Below, piece after piece: positions 15,765 to 23,579 of a stretch of DNA of 45,694 nt (position 1 is its first letter; each line of letters begins with the position of its first letter). The notes beneath the pieces are model-generated. The model was not told where the DNA came from and searched no databases. It saw only the letters and a program-made list of their open reading frames with translations. A program made the translations under genes and the position numbers. Source of the DNA: an uncultured Erysipelotrichaceae bacterium (GTDB lineage: Bacteria; Bacillota_I; Bacilli_A; RF39; UBA660); assembly GCA_902764545.1 (NCBI GenBank), contig CACWWC010000011.1, positions 1-45,694 on the forward strand, written 5' to 3'.

Positions 15765-17278
15765 AAAAAGTTGTTAGTTCGAGTGAGTTAAAGAATAAAA
15801 TGGTGGATTGTGTCAATATGTTATGTGATGCTGTTTCATCTACTTTAGGGCCTACAGGTAATAATGTTTTAATTAGTAATAGTGATTCTTCTTCTTTTAT
15901 TACAAATGATGGTGTTACTATTGCATCTAATATTGAAAGTGATGATAGTTGTTCTAATGCAATACTTGATATTATTAAGGAAGCAGCATTAAAGACCAAT
16001 GAACTTGTGGGTGATGGAACAACAACTACATTGGTTTTATTACAATCTATTTTTAATCAGGGTGTTGATATGATTAATAATGGTTATAATGCTATTACAT
16101 TAAAATATGAATTGTATGATTCTCTTGATAATGTTTTAAAAATACTTAGTAGTCTAAAAAGAAAACCTACTAATAGTGATTTATTATCTATTGCGTCAGT
16201 ATCTACTAATGATTTAGAAATGGGTAAATATATTTATGATTTATATATTAAAATGAAAAATAGGTATGCTATTAAAATCATGGAGGGATATAGTGAAGAT
16301 ACTTATTATAATATCAAAAAGGGGTATATTATAGATATTAATGGTATTTCCAGTTTATTCTTTAATAATAAAAAGAGTATTGAATTAAATTATTGTGATG
16401 TGTTTGTTGTAAAGGGATTTATTTCTTCAATGGAACAAATTAGTGAGATTATAAATGAGGGTGTTATTAATAATAAAAATATAATTATATTTGCTGAAGA
16501 TTATGAAAGACATATTGAGGAAGAATTGCTGGCTTATTATTTGACTGAGAATATTAGAATAATAATTATTTCTATTTCAGAATATGGTTCTCACAGAGAT
16601 ATGATATTTAATGACTTATCTATACTTAGTGGTTGTGCTATTAAAAATATTGAATATGAAAAAGTCTATTATTCTGATTGTGGTGTTTTTTCTAATATTC
16701 TAATAAATAATGGTGATTTGATTATTTCTTTTGATAAGGATAGGGCGGTTAAACTTAGAAACTTAATTACTAAGGAGCTTTCTTGCGTCAATAGTGAGTA
16801 TGATAAAGAATTTATTATGAAAAGACTTTGCATGATAAATAAAGGTATTGCTTATTTATATGTTGGTGGGATAACAAAAACTGAAATTAAAGAAAAAATA
16901 ATGAGATTTGAAGATGGCCTTTGTGCATTAGCATCAGCTGAGAGTGGAGTATGTTTGGGTGAAGGGGTTACCTTAATGAATGTTAGTAATCTTATAGGTG
17001 ATGTTAGTTGTGGGGATAAAATTATAAAAAACGCATTATGTATTCCATTTAATAAAATTATAGAAAATATAGGACTTGATCCTAGTAAAATAAAAAAAGA
17101 AATTGTAAATCACAATTATAAAAAAGTTTATAATTACATTAATAATACATATGAAGAATCATCTTCAATACTTGATCCTTTCTTAGTTCTTTCTACTTGT
17201 TGTAAGAATGCTGTTAGTATCGCAAGTATCTTATTGACGACTAATTATCTTGTGGTATGTGAAAACATTAGTATTTAA
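15761..17278 (+). CDS. Divergent GroEL-like (group I chaperonin) protein
   Basis: The 505-residue chaperonin keeps the equatorial ATPase motifs: STLGPTG, TNDGVT (D50 aligned with GroEL D52), VGDGTTTT (D85 aligned with D87) and MRFEDGL (aligned with D398). It also keeps a late LDPFLVLSTCCKNAVSIASILLTT helix. The apical segment GISSLFFNN retains part of the substrate-binding strand. It is shorter than GroEL (about 540), lacks the GGM tail and is much diverged elsewhere. No groES lies nearby. ATG overlaps the DUF4130 stop, so it is expressed with the DNA-repair pair and not from a CIRCE promoter. It may be a specialised folding factor for the repair proteins, or the only GroEL of a reduced genome. 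Confidence 0.8.
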   Translation: MKKVVSSSELKNKMVDCVNMLCDAVSSTLGPTGNNVLISNSDSSSFITNDGVTIASNIESDDSCSNAILDIIKEAALKTNELVGDGTTTTLVLLQSIFNQGVDMINNGYNAITLKYELYDSLDNVLKILSSLKRKPTNSDLLSIASVSTNDLEMGKYIYDLYIKMKNRYAIKIMEGYSEDTYYNIKKGYIIDINGISSLFFNNKKSIELNYCDVFVVKGFISSMEQISEIINEGVINNKNIIIFAEDYERHIEEELLAYYLTENIRIIIISISEYGSHRDMIFNDLSILSGCAIKNIEYEKVYYSDCGVFSNILINNGDLIISFDKDRAVKLRNLITKELSCVNSEYDKEFIMKRLCMINKGIAYLYVGGITKTEIKEKIMRFEDGLCALASAESGVCLGEGVTLMNVSNLIGDVSCGDKIIKNALCIPFNKIIENIGLDPSKIKKEIVNHNYKKVYNYINNTYEESSSILDPFLVLSTCCKNAVSIASILLTTNYLVVCENISI

Positions 17279-17383
17279 ATATTTTAATTAATTTATTGTA
17301 TATATAAAAAATTACTATAAGTTAGTTTTTTTGTTCGATTGATTTTTATAGTTCTAAATATTAATATATCTATAGGTGGTAGT

Positions 17384-18163
17384 ATGAGAATATCTATATT
17401 TAATTTAAATAATAAGACTAGTTATAAGAGTGAATATTTAAAAATTATTAAGGTTCTAAATAGTAAATGTCTTTCTTTTAAAAAGAATGATTATAATTAT
17501 TTTGATTTTGTTAATACTTATTTATTTAATAATTGGAAGTATCGTGGTACTTATTTAGACTTGTATGAATATTTAGAATTTATTGGTATTAATGTTAAAA
17601 GTCATAAGATTAATCAAGATAGTTTTGTTAATTTTTTGGAATTTTTACTTAATATTCAAATTCTTATTGAGTCTATTAAATACTACAATGATAATATTGT
17701 TTTTAATACTAAAGCTAGAAGTGTGTTGTTTCATAATATTCCTATTATTCTTGATGAATTAGGATATCAGGCATATGATTTTGATGATAAGGTTATATTA
17801 TGTAAGAAGGATATTACATATACTGATTTACTTGATTTGGTTGATGATGATATTTCAGATTTATTACTTTCTTATAATAACATTAATAATAGTGGTATTA
17901 AGATGAAGAGAATTGTTCTAAATAAGATTTATAATTATTTATGTTTAGATATTGATAAGTATAAGTCTTTTAATACTTCTATATTTAATTCTATTAAATT
18001 AATTATTACTAAGATGGGTGTTAGTTCTGAGATTGATAAAAAATATATTTCTTTATCTAATTATAAACTAAGAAAATATTATGATTATTGTTTTAGATTA
18101 ATGTGTTATCTAATAAATAGTGAGTATGTTTATAAGATGAGGGATGAGATAAGAAATTTATGA
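17384..18163 (+). CDS. Unknown protein, Asp/Asn/Tyr-rich
   Basis: The 259-residue protein is not one I recognise. It is rich in Asn, Tyr, Ile and Lys, without a signal peptide, membrane helix or cysteine motif, and is probably helical throughout. ATG 17384 follows AGGTGGT; an in-frame start at 17339 has no ribosome binding site and adds a hydrophobic stretch that is probably untranslated. About 105 bases separate it from the chaperonin; that gap is AT-only and shows no clear terminator. It may be last in the repair operon or a separate unit. Confidence 0.55.
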   Translation: MRISIFNLNNKTSYKSEYLKIIKVLNSKCLSFKKNDYNYFDFVNTYLFNNWKYRGTYLDLYEYLEFIGINVKSHKINQDSFVNFLEFLLNIQILIESIKYYNDNIVFNTKARSVLFHNIPIILDELGYQAYDFDDKVILCKKDITYTDLLDLVDDDISDLLLSYNNINNSGIKMKRIVLNKIYNYLCLDIDKYKSFNTSIFNSIKLIITKMGVSSEIDKKYISLSNYKLRKYYDYCFRLMCYLINSEYVYKMRDEIRNL

Positions 18164-18169
18164 TATAAT
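18161..18169 (+). promoter_or_regulatory. Extended -10 element before paralogue A
   Basis: TGATATAAT (18161-18169) is a perfect extended -10 overlapping the end of the preceding gene. No -35 box is seen at the usual distance. Transcription would start at about 18176, leaving a leader of about 17 bases to the GTG start. Confidence 0.55.
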
Positions 18170-18192
18170 AGTTTGTTGTGAGGAGTGATTAT

Positions 18193-18699
18193 GTGTTAGA
18201 TGATACTTATGAAGCATCAGGATATCATTATGGAGTTTTGGCATCTAATAATGAAATTGTAAATACAATTATTAGTTGTGGATGTCAGGATATTTATTCA
18301 CCAGAGGATTTTGGTAAGTTTTTAGATAATTTGAGGCGACATGGAACTTTCAATATAATTGAGTTTGAATCAATAGATGGGTTAACTATTGGTGATTTGA
18401 AGAAATTTAAATGTTTTAATGATGATTTCTTATTATTCTGTATGTATGATATGGTTGATTGTTATAATGATTCTTGTGGAAGACACCTTAGTTTAAGTGA
18501 AAATTTAATATTTCATTTAAATACGTATAGTGATGATACTATGATAGATAATTTGATTGCAGATTCTTTAATTCAATCTATAAATAGTGGTAGCAAAGGT
18601 GCTAATTTCGATAGAAGAGCAAAATGTTTTTTGCAAAGATATAAATATGGGACAAAGCAAAAAACTGATGATAAAATAAAGTCTATGAAAAATCAATAA
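18193..18699 (+). CDS. Paralogue A of a new three-member family (unknown function)
   Basis: The 168-residue protein shares blocks with the products at 22499 and 22991: an N-terminal LDDTYEASGYHYG, a central IIEFESIDGLTIGDLKKF, CMYD, and the C-terminal RRAKCFLQRYKYG. There is no signal peptide, membrane helix or familiar catalytic motif. I chose GTG 18193, 7 bases after AGGAG (18181-18185); the upstream GTG at 18178 would place the Shine-Dalgarno inside the gene and adds five residues absent from the paralogues. It ends in its own terminator and stands alone, about 4 kb from the other copies. Confidence 0.7.
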   Translation: MLDDTYEASGYHYGVLASNNEIVNTIISCGCQDIYSPEDFGKFLDNLRRHGTFNIIEFESIDGLTIGDLKKFKCFNDDFLLFCMYDMVDCYNDSCGRHLSLSENLIFHLNTYSDDTMIDNLIADSLIQSINSGSKGANFDRRAKCFLQRYKYGTKQKTDDKIKSMKNQ

Positions 18700-18722
18700 A
18701 GAGTTATTTATAACTCTTTTTT
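18698..18722 (+). terminator. Terminator after paralogue A
   Basis: AAAGAGTTA and TAACTCTTT pair over a TTTA loop and run into six T. The T-run also supplies the first bases of the next -35 box. Confidence 0.9.
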
Positions 18723-18749
18723 GACTTCATAAAATAATTATGTTATTAT
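18721..18749 (+). promoter_or_regulatory. Promoter of the methyltransferase-like gene
   Basis: TTGACT (18721-18726), 17 bases and TATTAT (18744-18749) form a good promoter placed directly behind the terminator of the preceding gene. Confidence 0.7.
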
Positions 18750-18771
18750 ATGGCATTATTTAGGGGGATTT

Positions 18772-19614
18772 ATGACTAGTTTAGATATGGATTTATATTA
18801 TACTTGGAAAATTATTAATGGTGAGGATGTTCCAATAAATTATGGAAAAATTTATATGTCTACTAATGATTCAATGAATCTTATTGATCGATTTGTAGAT
18901 GTTTATGACAAGGATGTTTTGACTGTGTTAGGATCAGGTGACCAAGCATTTCATTTTATGAATGGTGGTGCTAGAAGTGTTGACTTATTTGATATTAATA
19001 AGCTTAGTATTTATTACTACTATTTAAGAGTATGGCAGATATTATATCTTGATAGTTTTCATCCTAGAAATGGTCAAAATCCAGTTTCTCCTCAATATAT
19101 TGATAAAATACTTTCATCTGTTACAGAATTGTCTTCTTCATTAGAGTGTGATGCATATAATTATTGGAAAACAATTCTTAGTAAATATAATAATCCTGAT
19201 TATTTGAATTCTAAATTATTTTATTGTGATTATTCTTTACTTGGTAATAAAATTACGAGTTTATCTATATTAAAGAGTAAATTAAAGAGTGGTGTTAATA
19301 ATTTTTATAATGTTGATATGACTAAAACTGTTGACATAAATAAGCAATATGATATTATTTTTGTTTCTAATATATTGGAGTGGATTAAAAGTAAGAGATG
19401 GGATATTAATACTTTTAATGATAATTTGTATAATTTATTAAATGATAATGGTATGGTTATTTGCACTAAATTTAATTTAAGTGAAGCAAGTGATTATGAA
19501 AAACGTATTTTTAGTAGTAATTTTGATTATTCAATTTTAAATAGATATGGAGATGATTATGTTACTTCTTGGACTCCTGGATACATTTATACTAAAAAGC
19601 CAGTGAAGACTTAG
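18772..19614 (+). CDS. SAM-dependent methyltransferase-like protein (DUF3419-like)
   Basis: The 280-residue protein has a class I methyltransferase nucleotide-binding segment VLTVLGSGDQAFHFMNGGARSVDLFDIN. The first strand and glycine loop lead to an acidic end of strand 2, and the late strand is QYDIIFVSNILEWIKS, followed by NDNGMVICTKF. The arrangement resembles DUF3419/BtaA-type proteins, which use SAM for aminoalkyl or methyl transfer to lipids, but the assignment is tentative. ATG 18772 follows AGGGGGA. It appears to be monocistronic. Other possibilities are a methyltransferase for RNA or a small molecule. Confidence 0.6.
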   Translation: MTSLDMDLYYTWKIINGEDVPINYGKIYMSTNDSMNLIDRFVDVYDKDVLTVLGSGDQAFHFMNGGARSVDLFDINKLSIYYYYLRVWQILYLDSFHPRNGQNPVSPQYIDKILSSVTELSSSLECDAYNYWKTILSKYNNPDYLNSKLFYCDYSLLGNKITSLSILKSKLKSGVNNFYNVDMTKTVDINKQYDIIFVSNILEWIKSKRWDINTFNDNLYNLLNDNGMVICTKFNLSEASDYEKRIFSSNFDYSILNRYGDDYVTSWTPGYIYTKKPVKT

Positions 19615-19633
19615 TTGATTATTTATTTTTTTC

Positions 19634-19662
19634 TTGCATTATCTTTTGTTTAAGTTTAAAAT
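19634..19662 (+). promoter_or_regulatory. Promoter of the membrane protein gene
   Basis: TTGCAT (19634-19639), 17 bases and TAAAAT (19657-19662) lie just upstream of an AAAGAGGTG ribosome binding site. Confidence 0.6.
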
Positions 19663-19685
19663 AGATGACTAAAAGAGGTGTTTTT

Positions 19686-20450
19686 ATGAAGTGGAAGGTA
19701 AACAGAAAGAATAAAGCTAGTGGGGATGACTATAGCGTTGAGATTAAGGAAGAGTTAATGAATAATAGTATAGTGTTGTCATTTGCTTTGTGTATTATTA
19801 TCATTGGTATTTTTTCTTGTTTTTATAAGGCTAATGATGCATTACTTATTGGTATTGCTTTATCATCACTTTTACTTACTTTAATACAATGTTTTAGTAA
19901 TGGTAATACAATGTTAAATATTTTACCTATTTTTACAATGCTTGTATTTGGTTTTTTTCAAGGTTCTATAGAAAAAATTCCTGGACTTAATGTTTTACTT
20001 TATGATAATATTCGTAATTTAATAATTTTTATTTCATTTAGTTTAACTTTCTTTACACAAGCTTATAAAAATATTAAATTTAAACATGATTTGAAAAAAC
20101 AATTAATTGATTTTAACTCTGATAAGAATAAACTTATTAATAATCAATTATCTGTTATTAAGAATGTTGATGATAGGGTTGCTAATCTTAAAGGTATTCT
20201 TAAGAAAAGCAATATTAATGATCATGAGTTTGAATCAAACTTAGTTGAATTAAAAAAATATGTTGATGCTGAATCTTTTGTTAGTAACGTTAAGTCTAGT
20301 TTAATTATTAAGGGTAGTGAAGAACAAAAAAGTTCATTTGATATAGAGGAAGTTGAGGAGTCTATTATTCTTAATTGTAAGATGGGAAGGGCTAGAAAGA
20401 TTAATGCATCAGATTTAGATGATGATGAATATATAGAAGATAAAGAATAA
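19686..20450 (+). CDS. Membrane protein with C-terminal coiled region, unknown
   Basis: The 254-residue protein has a charged N-terminus, about four closely spaced hydrophobic segments (roughly residues 26-45, 50-70, 72-92 and 100-120), then a cytoplasmic Lys/Asn/Asp-rich part with coiled-coil character and a strongly acidic tail (DLDDDEYIEDKE). ATG 19686 lies 5 bases after AAAGAGGTG; the ATG at 19665 is upstream of that site. No family is recognised. It is flanked by promoters on both sides, so it is probably monocistronic. Confidence 0.65.
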   Translation: MKWKVNRKNKASGDDYSVEIKEELMNNSIVLSFALCIIIIGIFSCFYKANDALLIGIALSSLLLTLIQCFSNGNTMLNILPIFTMLVFGFFQGSIEKIPGLNVLLYDNIRNLIIFISFSLTFFTQAYKNIKFKHDLKKQLIDFNSDKNKLINNQLSVIKNVDDRVANLKGILKKSNINDHEFESNLVELKKYVDAESFVSNVKSSLIIKGSEEQKSSFDIEEVEESIILNCKMGRARKINASDLDDDEYIEDKE

Positions 20451-20507
20451 TATTTATTGTTTATCTTTTTTCTTTCTATTTATTATGTAAAATCTAGTAA
20501 ACTATGT

Positions 20508-20536
20508 TTGAAAAAAATGACTTCTTTAGTTATAAT
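20508..20536 (+). promoter_or_regulatory. Promoter of parE
   Basis: TTGAAA (20508-20513), 17 bases and TATAAT (20531-20536) lie 32 bases ahead of the parE start. Confidence 0.8.
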
Positions 20537-20568
20537 AAAATATAGTGATTAATAGGAGTGATAAAAGT

Positions 20569-22473
20569 ATGGCTAATAATTATGATGCGAAGTCGATAAA
20601 AATACTTGAGGGTTTAGAGGCTGTTAGAAAAAGACCTGGTATGTATATTGGTTCTACTGATAAGAGAGGACTTCATCATTTAGTATGGGAAATAGTTGAT
20701 AATTCTGTTGATGAAGCTATTAATGGTTATGGAGACTATATTAAAATAGTTTTACATCGTGATGGCTCAATAAGTATTGAAGATCATGGACGTGGTGTTC
20801 CTACTGGTAAGCATGATTCTGGTAAGAGTACACCTGAGGTCATATTTACTATTTTGCATGCTGGTGGTAAGTTTGAGTCTGATGGTTATAAAGTCTCTGG
20901 AGGACTTCATGGTGTTGGTTCTTCTGTTGTTAATGCTTTATCTAAATGGATGGAAGTTACTATTAAGAGGGATAAGGAAGAACATTACATAAGATTTGAG
21001 AACGGTGGGCATGTTGCTGTACCTTTGAAAAAGGTTGGTTCAACTAATAAAACTGGTACGACTGTTAGATTTATGCCTGATAATGAGATTTTTTCAACTA
21101 CTAAATTTTCTTATACAACAATATGTGAAAGAATGCAGGAATCTGCTTATTTACTTAAAGGAATAACTATTGAAGTTGTTGATGAGGAAGATGAAAGAGA
21201 TGCTAAGTTCCATTATGAAAGAGGAATTGAGGAATATGTTCTTGATTTAAATAAAAATAAAAATACACTTCATAAGGTTTTGAGTTTTGATGGAGTTAAA
21301 GATAAAATTGAGGTTGAAATATCTTTGCAATATACTGATACTTATGATGAGAAGATTGTAAGTTTTGTTAATAATGTTAAAACTATTGATGGTGGTAGTC
21401 ATGAAGTTGGATTTAAGACCGCGTTAACTCGAGTTTTCAATGATTATGCCAAGAGCAATGGTTTCGTTAAAGGTAATGCTAAGGCTTTTGAGGGTAGCGA
21501 TGTTCGTGAGGGTTTAACTGCTATTATTAGTTTGAAGGTACCTGAGGGTATACTTCAATTTGAAGGACAAACAAAAGGAAAACTTGGTACTCCTCAAGCT
21601 AAAAGTGCTGTTGAGGGAATCGTTACTGAACAACTAAGAGTTTATTTAGAAGAAAATAAAGCTATTGCGACTGAAATAATTAATAAAAGTTTACGTAGTA
21701 AAATTGCGAGAGAGGCTGCTCGTAAGGCAAGAGAGGATGCTAGGAAAGGAACTAGCAAGAAAAAAGAGGAAAGAAGCCTTTCTGGTAAACTTGCTCCTGC
21801 CCAAAGTAAAGATAAAACACGTAAAGAATTATTCTTAGTCGAGGGAGATTCTGCAGGTGGTTCTGCAAAAGGAGGAAGAGATAGACGCTATCAAGCGATA
21901 CTTCCTCTTCGTGGAAAGGTATTAAATACTGAAAAGACTAAGGAAGAAGATATTCTACGTAATGAAGAAATTAATACAATGATTTATACAATAGGCGCTG
22001 GATATGGTTCAACATTTGATATTAATGATTGTGAATATAGTAAAGTTATTATTATGAGCGATGCTGATGAAGACGGTGGACATATTCAATGTCTTTTGCT
22101 AACTTTCTTTTATCGTTATATGAAACCTTTAATTGAAGATGGAAGACTTTTTGTTGCGCTACCTCCTTTATTTAAAATTCAAAGCGGTAAAGAAATTCAG
22201 TATGCATATACGGTAGATGAGATGAAAGAGATGAGTAAAGGTAAAAAGTGTGAGATTCAAAGATATAAAGGACTTGGTGAAATGAATGCTGATCAGTTGT
22301 GTGAAACAACAATGAAACCTGGATCTAGAACACTAATCAGAGTAAATATTGAAGATGCTCAGTTAGCTGAAAAACGTGTTTCTATTCTTATGGGTGATGA
22401 TGTTCCCCCTCGTAAAGAGTGGATTGAAGAAAATGTTGAGTTTTCGCTTGAAGATGATTATCAAATAGCATAA
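20569..22473 (+). CDS. parE: DNA topoisomerase IV subunit B
   Basis: The 634-residue type IIA topoisomerase ATPase subunit has the GHKL ATP-binding site (EIVDNSVDEA, DHGRGVPTG, GGLHGVGSSVVNALS), a transducer domain and the TOPRIM ELFLVEGDSAGGSAKGGRDRRYQAILPLRGKVLNTEK with DADEDGGH as the metal-binding acidic triad. The KVLNTEK and SDADEDGGHIQ forms, and the partner parC downstream, indicate ParE rather than GyrB. The usual DADxDGAH alanine is Gly here. ATG 20569 follows AGGAG; the longer frame from 20545 has no ribosome binding site. With ParC it decatenates chromosomes. Two genes of an unknown family separate it from parC. Confidence 0.95.
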   Translation: MANNYDAKSIKILEGLEAVRKRPGMYIGSTDKRGLHHLVWEIVDNSVDEAINGYGDYIKIVLHRDGSISIEDHGRGVPTGKHDSGKSTPEVIFTILHAGGKFESDGYKVSGGLHGVGSSVVNALSKWMEVTIKRDKEEHYIRFENGGHVAVPLKKVGSTNKTGTTVRFMPDNEIFSTTKFSYTTICERMQESAYLLKGITIEVVDEEDERDAKFHYERGIEEYVLDLNKNKNTLHKVLSFDGVKDKIEVEISLQYTDTYDEKIVSFVNNVKTIDGGSHEVGFKTALTRVFNDYAKSNGFVKGNAKAFEGSDVREGLTAIISLKVPEGILQFEGQTKGKLGTPQAKSAVEGIVTEQLRVYLEENKAIATEIINKSLRSKIAREAARKAREDARKGTSKKKEERSLSGKLAPAQSKDKTRKELFLVEGDSAGGSAKGGRDRRYQAILPLRGKVLNTEKTKEEDILRNEEINTMIYTIGAGYGSTFDINDCEYSKVIIMSDADEDGGHIQCLLLTFFYRYMKPLIEDGRLFVALPPLFKIQSGKEIQYAYTVDEMKEMSKGKKCEIQRYKGLGEMNADQLCETTMKPGSRTLIRVNIEDAQLAEKRVSILMGDDVPPRKEWIEENVEFSLEDDYQIA

Positions 22474-22498
22474 AATGGTTGAGGGGGGGAGGTTTACA

Positions 22499-22994
22499 TT
22501 GATAGATAAGAGTTATGATATTGGAGCTAATAGATTTGGATCGTTTTAATAGGGCAGTTAATTCGATAATAGAAGGCACAAGACCTGCTATTGATTTAAC
22601 TACGCTTGTTGGGATGTATGTGAAAAGTGGAGGTGCAATTGTTGACTTTGATCAGGTTGATGGTTTAAAGTTGAAAGATTTACAAAGATTTGATCAGGTC
22701 AATAATAATTGTTTAGTTTTTACTTTATATGATAGAGTATTAGGATTAAATTATTCAATGGACACGACTTCATTTGTGACTATAAAGAATTGTACTATGT
22801 TTTTATACGGAAGTGCTGATTTAGATAAATCAGTCGATGAATTTATTGCAAACTTTTTTGTAAGTGATTTTGATATATTGCCTATTGAGGAACAGGAAAG
22901 TGCTAAATGTTTTTTACAACGATATATGTATGGTACAAAAGCAGCAACAGATAAGGCGATTCAAAAGAAAAAAAATGGATGGTGTTTGAAATGA
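22499..22994 (+). pseudogene. Paralogue B of the new family, with a +1 frameshift
   Basis: TTG 22499 follows a strong GGGGGGGAGG by 6 bases and encodes IDKSYDIGANRFGSF, resembling the starts of paralogues A (LDDTYEASGYHYG) and C (KDNTFDVSGYHFA). That frame stops at TAA 22547. The family body (VDFDQVDGLKLKDLQRF, LYDRV, AKCFLQRYMYG) continues in the frame that is open from 22515. The frames join by skipping one T in the TTTT run at 22544-22547. The internal ATG at 22515 has only a poor ribosome binding site. Either a one-base insertion broke the gene, it is a sequencing error, or TTT-TAA is a programmed +1 shift site. It ends in ATGA overlapping paralogue C. Confidence 0.65.
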
Positions 22995-23521
22995 AGGATA
23001 ATACGTTTGATGTTTCAGGATATCATTTTGCAATTATGCTTAGAGATGATTATGGATTTAATAATTTGGTAGATATGTATGCAGAAAAGAATGATTCTGA
23101 ATCGATAATACAGCTATATCTTAACAGGGGAGCAGATGGCAATTTATTGATAGTTGATTTTGATCAAATTGATGGATTGACTTTAGATGAGTTTAGTAGA
23201 TTTAAAAATGTCAATCTTAAGGCTATCTTTTTTGCTATGTATGATAAAATGTCAGCTTTAAGAATGAGTTATGAGCCATATACATGTAATAGTTTTTATT
23301 GTACTGATTTTTTTAATTTAGATAAGTATGATAAGGATATGACTGTTGACAGAGCAGTGGAAGAAGAACTTAAGAAAATATATTTAAAGTCAAGTGAGGC
23401 TACTAAAAGAAGAATCAGATGTTTTCTTCAGAGATATAGATATGATTCAATTGATGAGGTTAAGGAAATATTGGGTGATTACTCTAAAGATGAATCTTTA
23501 GATAAGCATCCTTTAAAATAA
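22991..23521 (+). CDS. Paralogue C of the new family (unknown function)
   Basis: The 176-residue protein has N-terminal KDNTFDVSGYHFAIM, a central IVDFDQIDGLTLDEFSRF, FAMYDKM and C-terminal RRIRCFLQRYRY, shared with paralogues A and B. A hydrophilic Asp/Lys-rich tail follows. ATG 22991 overlaps the stop of paralogue B as ATGA, so B and C are translated together. An in-frame ATG at 22979 is less likely. No catalytic motif, signal or membrane segment is seen. It lies between parE and parC; parC has its own promoter and a 58-base gap. Confidence 0.7.
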   Translation: MKDNTFDVSGYHFAIMLRDDYGFNNLVDMYAEKNDSESIIQLYLNRGADGNLLIVDFDQIDGLTLDEFSRFKNVNLKAIFFAMYDKMSALRMSYEPYTCNSFYCTDFFNLDKYDKDMTVDRAVEEELKKIYLKSSEATKRRIRCFLQRYRYDSIDEVKEILGDYSKDESLDKHPLK

Positions 23522-23550
23522 TTGATTTTTTTAGAAATTATACTTATAAA
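23522..23550 (+). promoter_or_regulatory. Possible promoter of parC
   Basis: TTGATT (23522-23527), 17 bases and TATAAA (23545-23550) precede parC. An own promoter would keep parC expressed regardless of the two inserted genes. Confidence 0.5.
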
Positions 23551-23579
23551 TTTTAAACTGAATAGAAAGTAGTGGTAAA

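Noticed and set aside
22515-22994. Paralogue B starting at ATG 22515 as an intact gene
   Set aside because: The ribosome binding site is poor, the N-terminus lacks the family start, and that start is found in the adjacent frame behind a strong Shine-Dalgarno.
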